A DNA stretch of 16,298 nt from Porticoccaceae bacterium (GCA_003491845.1 DNBN01000139.1:1-16298); one strand, 5' to 3'; shown: positions 7,612-15,610, counted from the first letter of the stretch. Numbers and translations are program-made. Notes: generated by a model from the letters alone, not told the origin.

Positions 7612-8181
7612 ATGTTTGTATCCATAATGGGACAACGGCGATCCTATCCGCGGCTGCAGGAACCAGCACCTCCTGTTGAAACAATGGATGAGATTTTTGC
7701 CGCTTCGCTGCGGACACCTGATCACATGCATCTGCGACCATGGCGGTTTTTAGTTATTGCCGGAGATGACCGGCACCACTTGGGCGAATTGTTTGTAAAA
7801 GATGCATTGCAAAAGGATCCTTTAGTGTTGCCAGAAATACGAGACACTATCCGAGCTAAAGCAATGAGGGCACCGTTAATTGTGGTCGGTGTTTTATCCT
7901 ATAAAACCCATGAGAAAGTACCCTTTATAGAGCAAGCTATTGCAACTGGGGGTGTGCTCAATAATATCGGTATGGGGGTTTATGCTCATGGTTTTGGATC
8001 CGTATGGCGAACAGGTCCCTTTGCGTCATCAGCAATCATAGGTCAAGGTCTAGGGGTGGCTGAGGATGAAGAGATAATTGGATATCTCTACATCGGTACA
8101 CCCTCTAATGCAAACCGACCTCAGAGGACTGTAAATCCAAATCAGTTCTTTAGCACATGGCCACCAAGGATAGAAAACTAA
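7612..8181 (+). CDS. Nitroreductase-family FMN oxidoreductase, YdjA-like
   Basis: A cytoplasmic FMN-dependent NAD(P)H oxidoreductase of 189 residues from this ATG; E. coli YdjA is about 183. Near the N-terminus GQRRSYPRL supplies the FMN-phosphate arginines, followed by TPDHMHLRPWRF, which matches the APDH...PWHF segment of YdjA. AGCGFGSVWRTG-type sequence appears here as AHGFGSVWRTG, and GYLYIGTP closes the fold. The natural substrate is unknown; relatives reduce nitroaromatics or quinones slowly. The start is uncertain. The ATG at 7612 follows AGGGGA closely and fits YdjA best, a TTG at 7585 has GGGAG at better spacing, and GTG at 7570 would give 203 residues. It is the first gene of a plus-strand run, followed 65 bases later by a flavodoxin-like gene. 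Confidence 0.87.
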   Translation: MFVSIMGQRRSYPRLQEPAPPVETMDEIFAASLRTPDHMHLRPWRFLVIAGDDRHHLGELFVKDALQKDPLVLPEIRDTIRAKAMRAPLIVVGVLSYKTHEKVPFIEQAIATGGVLNNIGMGVYAHGFGSVWRTGPFASSAIIGQGLGVAEDEEIIGYLYIGTPSNANRPQRTVNPNQFFSTWPPRIEN

Positions 8182-8246
8182 TCCATAGCAGCACAGACTA
8201 AGTAAAGACAAAGGAACGTATAAATATTATTTTGAGGAATTTTTGA

Positions 8247-8750
8247 ATGACCATTGATGAAAGCCATTTAACAGAAGGTATGGCAACAGCGAGTAACATC
8301 AGAGTTCTATTTGGCTCTGAGACAGGGACAGCAGAAGAGTTTGCTTTTGACTTAGGCACTGCGTTGCAGAGTGAAGACTATGCCTGTGAGGTTACGGATT
8401 TTGATGATTACAGTAGCGCTGATTTAGCGGCTGAAGAGCTGGTCATTGTGGTAACCAGCACTTATGGTAATGGTGAGGCGCCTTATAACGCAGAAGATAC
8501 CTATACTTGGCTTGAGACTGAACAACCAGACCTCAATAAGCTGTCGTTTAGCGTTTGTGCTTTAGGCGATACCGGTTATCCTGCTTTTGCCCAGGCAGGA
8601 AAAGATTTTGATCGATTTTTAGGCGAATGTGGTGCTGAACGGATCCTGCCTAGATTTGAGATAGATGCTTGTTTTGATGAATCCATCGAGCCGTTCATTG
8701 AGCTGGTTAAAAACTGGTTGTCTGAACATGGCGCCCGTTTTAAGAAATAG
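8247..8750 (+). CDS. Short-chain flavodoxin-like FMN electron carrier
   Basis: A 167-residue single-domain flavoprotein. The phosphate loop GSETGTAEE is at residues 23-31, STYGNGEAP (71-79) and ALGDTGYPAF (105-114) form the FMN-ring loops, and the fold ends near residue 162. The GSETGTAE and ALGDTGYP motifs place it with MioC and the flavodoxin domains of sulfite reductase and cytochrome P450 reductase, not with long-chain FldA. It should shuttle electrons in the cytoplasm; the reductase and acceptor are not apparent. A strong GAGGA lies 10 bases before the ATG. An ATG at codon 12 could also serve, which would leave only 10 residues before the fold. The neighbours are a nitroreductase and, further on, a flavin monooxygenase, but physical partnership is only a guess. 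Confidence 0.9.
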   Translation: MTIDESHLTEGMATASNIRVLFGSETGTAEEFAFDLGTALQSEDYACEVTDFDDYSSADLAAEELVIVVTSTYGNGEAPYNAEDTYTWLETEQPDLNKLSFSVCALGDTGYPAFAQAGKDFDRFLGECGAERILPRFEIDACFDESIEPFIELVKNWLSEHGARFKK

Positions 8751-8785
8751 CTGCAGATGATATTATTTGTTGAGATGGTGAGATT

Positions 8786-9391
8786 ATGATAATTGTAAGG
8801 ATGATTCTATTTGGCTTGATCTTATTTCTTGGCGGTTGCGCAGCCTACCAGCCCCCTCAAATTGACAATGTTTGTAAAATATTTAGCGGTAATACTGATT
8901 GGTATAAAGACGCCCGAGCAGTCAAAAAGCGTTGGGATATGCCTATTTCAGTGATGATGGCTATTATGCGTCAAGAGTCCTCATTTCGGCCAAAAGTAAG
9001 GCCAGAGAGGCCAACCTTTCTATTTATACCGTTGCCACGAAAATCATCGGCCTATGGATATGCTCAGGCTCAGGATCCAGCTTGGAATGATTATCGCAGG
9101 GCGACAGGTAACTGGAGCCATGATCGCGATAATTTTGCCGATGCTATAAATTTTATTGGATGGTATACCCACACGAGTCATCGCCGATTAGGTATTTCAA
9201 AATCTGACCCCTATAAGCAGTACTTAGCCTACCACGAAGGCTGGGGTGGTTATGCTAAAAAATCCTATAATAAGAAGCCGCAACTTCTCAAGGTTGCTAA
9301 GAATGTAAAACGTCAGACATTTATTTATAACGGTCAGTTAAAAAAATGTAGGCCTTCTCTTGATAAATTAGTAAAAGGTTGGTTTTCCTAG
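8786..9391 (+). CDS. Lipoprotein lytic transglycosylase (SLT domain)
   Basis: A 201-residue predicted peptidoglycan lytic transglycosylase that cleaves the MurNAc-GlcNAc bond with anhydro-product formation. The N-terminus is a lipoprotein signal: hydrophobic residues 5-15 and the lipobox LGGC with Cys18, so the mature protein is probably anchored in the outer membrane. The SLT-like fold follows. Glu64 in MRQESSF is the expected catalytic acid, AYGYAQ (89-94) is the second conserved motif, and YLAYHEGWGGY lies near residues 146-156. The C-terminus is rich in lysine. The gene begins 35 bases after the flavodoxin gene on the same strand with a weak ribosome site. Nothing ties it to the flavoenzymes in function, so co-location may be incidental. 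The family is clear; the physiological role (cell-wall turnover or division) is not. Confidence 0.88.
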   Translation: MIIVRMILFGLILFLGGCAAYQPPQIDNVCKIFSGNTDWYKDARAVKKRWDMPISVMMAIMRQESSFRPKVRPERPTFLFIPLPRKSSAYGYAQAQDPAWNDYRRATGNWSHDRDNFADAINFIGWYTHTSHRRLGISKSDPYKQYLAYHEGWGGYAKKSYNKKPQLLKVAKNVKRQTFIYNGQLKKCRPSLDKLVKGWFS

Positions 9392-9416
9392 GTACGCAGA
9401 AGCGCCGCAAACAATT

Positions 9417-9465
9417 TAACTGTCATCGCAAAGACACTCAATGGATAAAGTGTGATGTACAGTTA
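9417..9465. repeat. 49-base imperfect hairpin upstream of the monooxygenase gene
   Basis: TAACTGT (9417-9423) pairs with ACAGTTA (9459-9465), CATC (9424-9427) with GATG (9454-9457), and ACACT (9434-9438) with AGTGT (9449-9453). This gives 16 pairs in three blocks with a 6-base bulge on the left, a single bulged T at 9458 and a 10-base loop. It ends 28 bases before the monooxygenase ATG. No U-run follows, so it is a structured leader or operator rather than an intrinsic terminator. Confidence 0.5.
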
Positions 9466-9493
9466 GATACGACTTGTAAGCTCTGGAGTAGTA

Positions 9494-10963
9494 ATGACAC
9501 TGAATCATGTTGATGTGATTATCGTTGGTGCTGGACTATCTGGTATTGGCGCAGCGTGTCATTTAACAAACGAGTTACCTAATAAAACCTACGCTGTTTT
9601 AGAGAGTCGCAATACCTCCGGTGGCACCTGGGATTTGTTTAAATACCCTGGTATTCGCTCGGATTCAGATATGCATACTTTAGGCTACAACTTTAAACCC
9701 TGGAAACATCAAAAGGCCATTGCTGATGGTCCTGCAATTCTTAGTTACATTCGCGAAACAGCCAAGCAGTATGACGTTGAAAAACACATTCGTTATAATC
9801 ATCAGGTGGATAAAGTTGCTTGGGATAGTGATTTGGCCCGTTGGACAGTCACGTTTAAAGACAAGATTGGCGAAGGGTCAGCAATGACCTGTCATTTTAT
9901 TTATAGTTGCACTGGCTATTATCGCTATGATCAGGGCTATACTCCAAATTTTCCGGGCATAGGTGGCTTCAAGGGGCAGGTTATCCATCCGCAGCATTGG
10001 CCAGAGACCCTTGATTATACCGGCAAGAGGGTGGTGGTTATAGGCAGCGGTGCAACGGCGATCACGCTTGTCCCTTCGATGGCCAAGACTGCTGGGCATG
10101 TGACCATGTTGCAGCGCTCTCCAACCTATGTGGTGTCGCGTCCATCAGTTGATGATTTTGCCGTAAAATTGGAATCTTATTTGCCTGATCAGCTAGCCTA
10201 TACCTTGACGCGTTGCAAAAATGTGTTTTTTCAAATGATCCTTTATCGAATGAGTAAACGTCGCCCTGCCTATATTAAAGCACAGCTGATTAAATGGACT
10301 AAACATTGGTTGGGCGATAAGGTCGATGTTGGTAAGCATTTTACCCCGACCTACAATCCATGGGATCAGCGACTCTGCCTGGTGCCTGATGGTGATTTGT
10401 TTCGGTCCCTACGTCAAGGTTCATCGTCGGTTGTTACTGATCATATTAAAACATTTACCGACAAAGGTATTGAACTTAGATCAGGCGAAACCTTGGAAGC
10501 GGATATCGTTGTTACAGCCACTGGTCTTGAGTTACTTGCCCTGGGTGGTATGCAAGTAAATGTGGATGGAAAAGAGGTAGATGTGTCAGACGCAGTTCAG
10601 TATAAAGGAATGATGCTTAGTGATGTGCCTAATTTATTTTTTGCAACCGGCTATACCAATGCATCTTGGACATTAAAATGTGATCTCACCAGTGGTTATG
10701 TTTGCAGATTGATTAAACATTTAGATCGACATCAACAGCAGATATGTATGCCACATAATACAGACAATCATCTTAAGCGAATTATGTCTATTGGTCTGGA
10801 GTCAGGTTATGTTATGCGGTCTATCGATAAGTTCCCAAAAGAAGGTCTCACTGCACCATGGAAGCTGTACCAAAATTATTTCCTAGATTTATTGGGTTTG
10901 CGTATGAGGTCAGTAAAAGATGGATATATGGTATTTGCTAAACGAGGATCTATTGAAGAGTGA
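9494..10963 (+). CDS. EthA-like Baeyer-Villiger flavin monooxygenase
   Basis: A 489-residue FAD- and NADPH-dependent monooxygenase that should insert oxygen beside a carbonyl (ketone to ester) or oxygenate sulfur. It has an FAD Rossmann motif GAGLSG (12-17), GGTWDLFKYPGIRSDSDMHT (43-62), the Baeyer-Villiger fingerprint FKGQVIHPQHWP (159-170) and an NADPH Rossmann motif GSGATA (184-189). NPWDQRLCLVPDGD (about 287-300) and VVTATGLELL (about 338-347) follow. From memory it resembles mycobacterial EthA, which activates ethionamide, along its whole length. GGAG sits 6 bases before the ATG. The gene stands 102 bases after the transglycosylase gene behind a hairpin, so it may have its own promoter. 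It ends 27 bases from the converging sitD. No ethR-like repressor is nearby. The physiological substrate cannot be read from sequence. Confidence 0.93.
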   Translation: MTLNHVDVIIVGAGLSGIGAACHLTNELPNKTYAVLESRNTSGGTWDLFKYPGIRSDSDMHTLGYNFKPWKHQKAIADGPAILSYIRETAKQYDVEKHIRYNHQVDKVAWDSDLARWTVTFKDKIGEGSAMTCHFIYSCTGYYRYDQGYTPNFPGIGGFKGQVIHPQHWPETLDYTGKRVVVIGSGATAITLVPSMAKTAGHVTMLQRSPTYVVSRPSVDDFAVKLESYLPDQLAYTLTRCKNVFFQMILYRMSKRRPAYIKAQLIKWTKHWLGDKVDVGKHFTPTYNPWDQRLCLVPDGDLFRSLRQGSSSVVTDHIKTFTDKGIELRSGETLEADIVVTATGLELLALGGMQVNVDGKEVDVSDAVQYKGMMLSDVPNLFFATGYTNASWTLKCDLTSGYVCRLIKHLDRHQQQICMPHNTDNHLKRIMSIGLESGYVMRSIDKFPKEGLTAPWKLYQNYFLDLLGLRMRSVKDGYMVFAKRGSIEE

Positions 10964-10990
10964 CAAGTGTGTGCCCTAACGCTAGAGTTT

Positions 10991-11845
10991 TTAGTTAGTA
11001 GCTTGGGCTTGCTGCAGAGAGTTGGTTCTTGCTTTTTGCGAAGTGAAAATAAATACGCCAACGAAGGCTATGGATAAGAGTACTGTAATAGTGGGTGCAG
11101 GGGCGCTGTCAATGAAGAAGCTGGCATACACACCCAATATGGAACAGAGAACAGACACACCTATCGACAGTCTAATCATATGCTTAAATTCGTTGGTTAC
11201 CAAATGCGCAATAGCACCGGGCGCGATCAACATGGCAATTACTAAAATCATTCCTACGGCTTTAAGTGCCGCGACAATAGTTAATGATAAAACACAGAGC
11301 AGACCATAATGTAATAGGCCTACCGGCAGACCAATCACATTAGCATGTTGATGGTCGAATACGAACACTAGCAAATCTTTTCCTTTAGCTAGCACAACGA
11401 CTACAACTATTAAGCTTATTAGGCCCGATTGCATAACATCGTCCCAGCTTATTCCGAGAATATCACCAAATAAAATATGATCGAGGTGTATCGAAGAGTC
11501 AACTTTTGTCATCATCACTATCCCTAGGGCAAACATGCTGGAAAAAACAACGCCCATTGCCGTATCTTCTTTTAGTCGACTATTGTTGCTAATAAACCCA
11601 GTTGCGGTAGCACAAAATATCCCTGCGAAAAATGCCCCTACTATATAGGGAAAGCCGAGGATATAGGCTAAGACCACTCCGGGAAGGATCGAGTGCGAGA
11701 TAGCATCACCCATTAGAGACCAACCTTTCAAGACTAAAAAGCATGAGAGTATGGCAGTGGGGATGGCTACTAAAATAGCAATTAAAAAAGCTTGTTGCAT
11801 AAAGACGAAGGTAAAAGGCTCAAAAATCACCGCAAAACTAGTCAT
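10991..11845 (-). CDS. sitD: Metal ABC transporter permease (SitD/YfeD-type)
   Basis: The second inner-membrane permease of the chelated Mn/Fe importer, 284 residues and strongly hydrophobic, with about eight or nine membrane segments as in the ABC-3 family. Conserved features are LKGWSLMGDAISHSILPG near residues 38-55, LKEDTAMGVVFSS in the next loop, and LIAPGAIAHLV in the C-terminal half. I placed the start at the ATG 11843-11845, which overlaps the last 8 bases of sitC (ATGACTAG) and has AAGG upstream. The open frame extends 46 codons further, but that part lies inside sitC and is not permease-like. It is homologous to sitC, and the two should form a heterodimeric channel. It is the last gene of the operon, and its stop lies 27 bases from the converging monooxygenase gene with no clear terminator between. 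Confidence 0.9.
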   Translation of the reverse strand: MTSFAVIFEPFTFVFMQQAFLIAILVAIPTAILSCFLVLKGWSLMGDAISHSILPGVVLAYILGFPYIVGAFFAGIFCATATGFISNNSRLKEDTAMGVVFSSMFALGIVMMTKVDSSIHLDHILFGDILGISWDDVMQSGLISLIVVVVVLAKGKDLLVFVFDHQHANVIGLPVGLLHYGLLCVLSLTIVAALKAVGMILVIAMLIAPGAIAHLVTNEFKHMIRLSIGVSVLCSILGVYASFFIDSAPAPTITVLLSIAFVGVFIFTSQKARTNSLQQAQATN

Positions 11846-12707
11846 GAGTAGCCTTATTAACTGGTATAGAAGCGCCGATTTTTCGTTGCGCAGCAAGGTA
11901 CCCATGTTTAGGCGCGAGCAAAAAAACCATGATAAATAGACATGCTTGAAGTAATACGATAACTCCCCCAGTCGCGCCGTCAATAAAGAAGCTTAGGTAG
12001 GCCCCTAAAATGGAGCTAGTTGCACCTATAGCAAGACTTAGACAGATAATTACACCAAACCGATCACTAAGAAGATAGGCTGTAGCGCCTGGTGTTACCA
12101 CCATGGCAATGACTAAAAACGCACCGACAGTTTGCAGCGCAGCAACAGCAGAGGCGCTTAAAAGTGTGAAGAATAGAATTTTTAGCCTTTTGGGACGTAA
12201 GCCTACGGTTCGTGCATGATTTTCATCAAAGAAAACCACCAATAAGTCCTTCCATTTGGCAGTTAATATGATGAGCGAGATAAGGCCAATAATTATCAAC
12301 TGAAAAGTATCTTGGGGAGTAATCGCTAAAATATTACCCAAGACAATGGTTTGCAGGTCTATGGAGGCTGGTGATAATGAGGTCATGAAAAGACCTAGAC
12401 CAAAAAAGGCGCTAAAAATAAGCCCAATAATGGCATCCTCTTTGAGTTTTGTTCGTTGACTTAAAAATAACATGGTACTTGCCGCTAAGCCACCGGCAAA
12501 AAAAGCACCTAAAGCAAAAGGTAGTCCAAGCATGTATGCCCCTGCAATACCTGGTACGATTGAGTGAGATAAAGCATCACCAATCAAAGACCAGCCTTTC
12601 AGCATTAGATAAGCTGACAAAAAACCGCAAACGCCACCTACAAGGCCGCTAACAGCCATAGCATTAACCATATAATTATAGGTAAAGGGGCTGAGGAGAC
12701 CGTCCAT
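11838..12707 (-). CDS. sitC: Metal ABC transporter permease (SitC/YfeC-type)
   Basis: A 289-residue ABC-3 family inner-membrane permease. It opens with a short cytoplasmic segment and then LKGWSLIGDALSHSIVPG near 37-54, a motif shared almost exactly with the downstream permease. LKEDAIIGLIFSAFFGLG, a WKDLLVVFFDENHAR loop and VVTPGATAYLL are further family marks. About eight or nine hydrophobic segments are visible. YfeC of Yersinia, as I remember it, has nearly the same first 70 residues, which supports this paralogue as C and the next as D. The start lies 2 bases after the ATPase stop, so the pair is probably translationally coupled. The transported metal is manganese and/or ferrous iron in the Sit/Yfe group; zinc is less likely. 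Confidence 0.92.
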   Translation of the reverse strand: MDGLLSPFTYNYMVNAMAVSGLVGGVCGFLSAYLMLKGWSLIGDALSHSIVPGIAGAYMLGLPFALGAFFAGGLAASTMLFLSQRTKLKEDAIIGLIFSAFFGLGLFMTSLSPASIDLQTIVLGNILAITPQDTFQLIIIGLISLIILTAKWKDLLVVFFDENHARTVGLRPKRLKILFFTLLSASAVAALQTVGAFLVIAMVVTPGATAYLLSDRFGVIICLSLAIGATSSILGAYLSFFIDGATGGVIVLLQACLFIMVFLLAPKHGYLAAQRKIGASIPVNKATHD

Positions 12708-12709
12708 TA

Positions 12710-13558
12710 TTATCGGCCATCACTCTTGTTTGACTGATTTTCTCCATACAGAACCACCGGGCGTTCATCATCGGACAGCACGGTTACTTGGCGAGTGTCA
12801 TCATCATTGTGTAATTGTTTTCCAGTCAATACAAAGCGACGCAATACACCGCCAAAAGCCAGTTGCAAATTTTCTTGAGTAAAAACAGTTTCCGTAGTGC
12901 CTGAGGCGAGTACCGTACGATTAATTAATACAGCACGATCGCAGAATTCAGGCACACTGCCAAGGTTATGCGTAGAGACCAAGATCACTTTTTCTTCTTC
13001 ACGTAATTGTCTCAAAAGAGACATAATTTGCTCTTCAGTTTGCACATCCACGCCGGTAAAAGGCTCATCTAGTAAAATCACCTGACTTTCTTGGGCGAGT
13101 GCGCGAGCTAAAAATACTCGTTTTTTTTGCCCTCCAGATAATTCACCAATTTGGCGCTTGCGCAAAGCAGTCATGCCGACTCTTGCTAGAGCAATTGCAA
13201 CCATGTCATGGTCTTTTTGTCGAGCAACTCTAAACATCCCCATATGCCCATAACGACCCATCATTACTACATCTTCAACTAATACTGGGAAATTCCAGTC
13301 AATTTCTTCGCTTTGGGGAACATAGGCCACTTGATTACTCTGCAGCGCTTTTTTAACCGATACACCAAGTATTTCTACAGAACCCTTCGCCAAATTAACA
13401 AAACCCATTATCGATTTAAACAACGTTGATTTGCCGCTGCCATTTACTCCTACAAGTGCGGTAATTGTGCCCTTGGGTAAGGTAAAGCTGGTGTCATAGA
13501 TGGCGGTGGTACCATTTTTATAGGTGACAGTAATGTTGTTGACTTTTAATCCAGTCAT
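12710..13558 (-). CDS. sitB: Metal ABC transporter ATP-binding protein (SitB/YfeB-type)
   Basis: A 282-residue cytoplasmic ATPase that drives the importer. It shows every expected motif: Walker [10 protein letters not shown] (37-45), Q-loop Gln82 in VPQSEEIDW, signature LSGGQ (140-144), Walker B VILLDEP (160-166) and H-loop His197 in VSTHNLG. The [13 protein letters not shown] segment is typical of the Mn/Fe/Zn (ABC type 3) ATPases. The ATG shares one base with the sitA stop (TAATG). A C-terminal extension of about 30 polar residues (250-282) follows the nucleotide-binding domain, a feature I recall in other Sit/Yfe ATPases. The function as an ATPase subunit is secure; metal choice rests on sitA. 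Confidence 0.95.
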   Translation of the reverse strand: MTGLKVNNITVTYKNGTTAIYDTSFTLPKGTITALVGVNGSGKSTLFKSIMGFVNLAKGSVEILGVSVKKALQSNQVAYVPQSEEIDWNFPVLVEDVVMMGRYGHMGMFRVARQKDHDMVAIALARVGMTALRKRQIGELSGGQKKRVFLARALAQESQVILLDEPFTGVDVQTEEQIMSLLRQLREEEKVILVSTHNLGSVPEFCDRAVLINRTVLASGTTETVFTQENLQLAFGGVLRRFVLTGKQLHNDDDTRQVTVLSDDERPVVLYGENQSNKSDGR

Positions 13559-14445
13559 TATCGGCGTAGCCCCTCCGATATGGTGTTTAACGTCACTTTA
13601 AGTAAGTCAATGTATGTGGGCACTGCACCATCTTTAGCGCTTAATGAGTCTACATAAAGAATGCCAGCATAGTTTGCTGTTGTTTCACGAGCGACCTGTT
13701 CCGCAGGTTTAGATGAGACTGTACTTTCACTGAATATGGCTTGTATATTATTATTTTTGATAAGGTCAATAACCTTGCGAACCTGTTGTGGAGTGCCTTG
13801 TCCGTCTGCGTTAATTGGCCACAGGAAAGCCTCTTTCAAGCCAAAATCTCGCGCTAAATAACTAAAGGCTCCTTCGCTAGTGACTAACCAACGGTCACTG
13901 GCGGGTAAGTCGTTAAACTGTTCTTTGAAAGGCGCTACAGTAGCGTTTATTTTAGCGCTGTATACGCGTGCATTGGTATTGTATATGTCGGCGTTAGGAG
14001 CGTCATATTTAGTCAGGGCTCGTCTAATGTTCTCAACATATATCAACGCATTGCTTGCTGACATCCAAGCATGTGGGTTGGGCTTTCCCATGTAAGGGCC
14101 TTGACTTATACCTAATGGTTGAATGCCTTGGGTTACTACAATTGTAGGTAGGTCTTTGAAATTAGTAAAAAACTTTTCAAACCAGAGCTCTAAATTCAGG
14201 CCATTGTAAAGTATTAAATCTGCATCTTGAGTTCGTCTTATATCTCCGGGCGTGGTTTGATAATTGTGAATTTCGGCATCTGGTTTAGTGATAGACTCAA
14301 CAACGGCTGCATCTCCTGCTATATTTTGAGCTATGTCAGCTATTACTGTGAAGGTGGTTATAACCTTAAATTTCTTATCACTGTTGGCATGAATCTGACC
14401 AGATAATGCGACCGCAAGTAGAGTAATAAAGATATGTTGAAACAT
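13558..14445 (-). CDS. sitA: Periplasmic Mn/Fe-binding protein (SitA/YfeA-type)
   Basis: A 295-residue cluster A-I solute-binding protein that captures the metal in the periplasm and delivers it to SitCD. A signal peptide is visible (hydrophobic 5-15, likely cleavage near SGQIHA-N at 20/21). The four metal ligands of YfeA are all present with a constant offset: His60 (AEIHNY), His125 (NPHAWM), Glu191 (SEGAFS) and Asp266 (YVDSL). A His/His/Glu/Asp set favours manganese or iron; zinc-specific ZnuA proteins carry an extra histidine-rich loop, absent here. It resembles Yersinia YfeA along nearly its whole length. It leads the operon: sitB overlaps its stop by one base. Upstream are a TATAAT box and a palindrome that probably mediate metal-dependent repression. 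Confidence 0.95.
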   Translation of the reverse strand: MFQHIFITLLAVALSGQIHANSDKKFKVITTFTVIADIAQNIAGDAAVVESITKPDAEIHNYQTTPGDIRRTQDADLILYNGLNLELWFEKFFTNFKDLPTIVVTQGIQPLGISQGPYMGKPNPHAWMSASNALIYVENIRRALTKYDAPNADIYNTNARVYSAKINATVAPFKEQFNDLPASDRWLVTSEGAFSYLARDFGLKEAFLWPINADGQGTPQQVRKVIDLIKNNNIQAIFSESTVSSKPAEQVARETTANYAGILYVDSLSAKDGAVPTYIDLLKVTLNTISEGLRR

Positions 14446-14470
14446 GAGATGCCTAGGTTGCGAAAAAACA

Positions 14471-14476
14471 ATTATA
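14471..14476 (-). promoter_or_regulatory. -10 box of the sitABCD promoter
   Basis: On the minus strand this reads TATAAT, a perfect sigma-70 -10. No good -35 lies 16-18 bases upstream, where the sequence is CCATCC-like, which suits a regulated promoter. Transcription would start near 14464, giving a leader of about 19 bases before the sitA ATG, with a CTAGG ribosome site. Confidence 0.6.
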
Positions 14477-14477
14477 G

Positions 14478-14491
14478 CTGATAACTATCAG
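14478..14491. promoter_or_regulatory. Palindromic operator candidate of sitABCD
   Basis: CTGATAACTATCAG is an inverted repeat of six bases per arm around two central bases. It begins one base upstream of the TATAAT and fills most of the -10/-35 spacer, so a bound repressor would block polymerase. A metal-responsive repressor is expected for a sit operon. The repeat does not match the Fur box (shorter centre) or the E. coli MntR box as I know them. Confidence 0.55.
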
Positions 14492-14579
14492 TTGGATGGA
14501 TCGAGACTGGATATTACTAAAAATCTAACAACAATCCAGGACAGGACATTAGACTACCACTGAGGAGAAATCTGATCTA

Positions 14580-14606
14580 GGGGTGTACCAAAATTATCTA
14601 CACCCC
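14580..14606. repeat. Stem GGGGTGTA/TACACCCC, alternative to the next hairpin
   Basis: Two perfect 8-base arms (14580-14587 and 14599-14606) flank an 11-base loop. The right arm also belongs to the left arm of the 14596-14638 hairpin, so the two structures exclude each other. It lies between the monooxygenase-family gene end and the sitA promoter. Confidence 0.45.
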
Positions 14607-14638
14607 AGACATAAATTTTCTATGTTTGAGGTGTAGAT
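14596..14638 (-). terminator. Long hairpin after the nitronate monooxygenase gene, probable terminator
   Basis: Arms 14596-14613 and 14621-14638 form an 18-base stem around a 7-base loop. One C-A mismatch and one G-T wobble are present when read on the plus strand. It begins 6 bases past the stop codon of the minus-strand gene. The minus-strand RNA continues with AAUUUUGG, a short and imperfect U-run, so termination is plausible but may be partial. Confidence 0.6.
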
Positions 14639-14644
14639 CGTTAC

Positions 14645-15610
14645 TTAAGTGTTTAACAGGCGCGCTTTAGCCACGTTATATTGCTCTTCAATACTGGCGA
14701 CCAAATCACCTGCGGTTAACACTGCTTTGATAGCTCCAATACCTTGACCACAACCCCAGATATCCTTCCAGGCCTTGGCTTCTGAATTACCGCCCGATCC
14801 AAAACTCATCTTTGATGGGTCACTTTCAGGTAGATTGTCAGGATCAAGTCCTGCGGCGATGATAGATGGTTTTAAATAATTGCCATGGACCCCTGTGAAG
14901 AGGTTACTTAGGACAATATCATCAGCATTACTGTCAACCAATGATTGTTTGTAGGGTTGTTCTGCATTGGCCTCTTTAGTCGCAATAAATGCTGATCCTA
15001 TATACGCCAGGTCAGCGCCCATTGCTTGTGCAGCAAGCACTGCGTCTCCGTTTGCAATTGATCCAGACAGCAATAAAGGACCATTAAACCATTCCCGAAT
15101 CTCTTGTATTAAAGCAAATGGCGAGAGCGCGCCTGCATGGCCGCCAGCGCCTGCTGCTACGGCAATTAGTCCATCAGCCCCTTTCTCTATGGCTTTTTTA
15201 GCGAAACGATCATTAATAATGTCATGCAAAACAATGCCGCCGTAGGAGTGGATGGCTTCATTAACAAATTCTTTTGCACCAAGAGAAGTAATCACGATAG
15301 GGACTTTCCATTTTACACACATCTCGACATCGTGTTGAAGTCTATCATTGGACCCATGAACAATTTGATTCACAGCGAAGGGTGCTGAGGGATTGTCGGG
15401 ATTGGCCGCATCATAGTCAGCTAGTTCAGTGGTAATTTTCTCTAACCAACGATCTAATTCCTCCGCAGGTCTTGCATTAAGTGCCGGAAATGAACCCACA
15501 ATGCCAGCTTTACACTGAGCAATTACCAAGTCTGGATTCGAAATTATAAAAAGCGGTGCTGCGACGATGGGTAGTTTTAATCGTTCTGAAAGTATTGGTG
15601 GTAATGCCAT
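14645..15610 (-). CDS. Nitronate monooxygenase / NPD-family FMN oxidoreductase
   Basis: A 321-residue FMN-dependent TIM-barrel protein of the 2-nitropropane dioxygenase family. The N-terminus LKLPIVAAPLFIISNP (11-26) is typical. GAGGHAG (154-160) contains His158, the likely catalytic base, and LLLSGSIANGDAV (179-191) with GADLAYIGSAFIATKEA (198-214) forms the FMN-phosphate site. Members oxidise alkyl nitronates such as propionate-3-nitronate, but others are NADH:quinone reductases or fatty-acid-linked oxidoreductases, so the exact reaction is open. An AGGAC ribosome site precedes the ATG. The gene stands alone between a divergent spacer and a strong hairpin, so it is probably a single-gene transcript. 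A nitroreductase lies 6.5 kb away, but no operon links them. Confidence 0.9.
   Translation of the reverse strand: MALPPILSERLKLPIVAAPLFIISNPDLVIAQCKAGIVGSFPALNARPAEELDRWLEKITTELADYDAANPDNPSAPFAVNQIVHGSNDRLQHDVEMCVKWKVPIVITSLGAKEFVNEAIHSYGGIVLHDIINDRFAKKAIEKGADGLIAVAAGAGGHAGALSPFALIQEIREWFNGPLLLSGSIANGDAVLAAQAMGADLAYIGSAFIATKEANAEQPYKQSLVDSNADDIVLSNLFTGVHGNYLKPSIIAAGLDPDNLPESDPSKMSFGSGGNSEAKAWKDIWGCGQGIGAIKAVLTAGDLVASIEEQYNVAKARLLNT

Noticed and set aside
11846..11983. A 46-codon N-terminal extension of the SitD permease
   Set aside because: It lies inside sitC in another frame and lacks the hydrophobic pattern of the family; the ATG at 11843-11845 gives the normal length.
14478..14491. Reading the sitA palindrome as a classical Fur box
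   Set aside because: The arms (TGATA/TATCA) resemble Fur half-sites, but the centre is 2 bases, too short for the 19-base Fur consensus.
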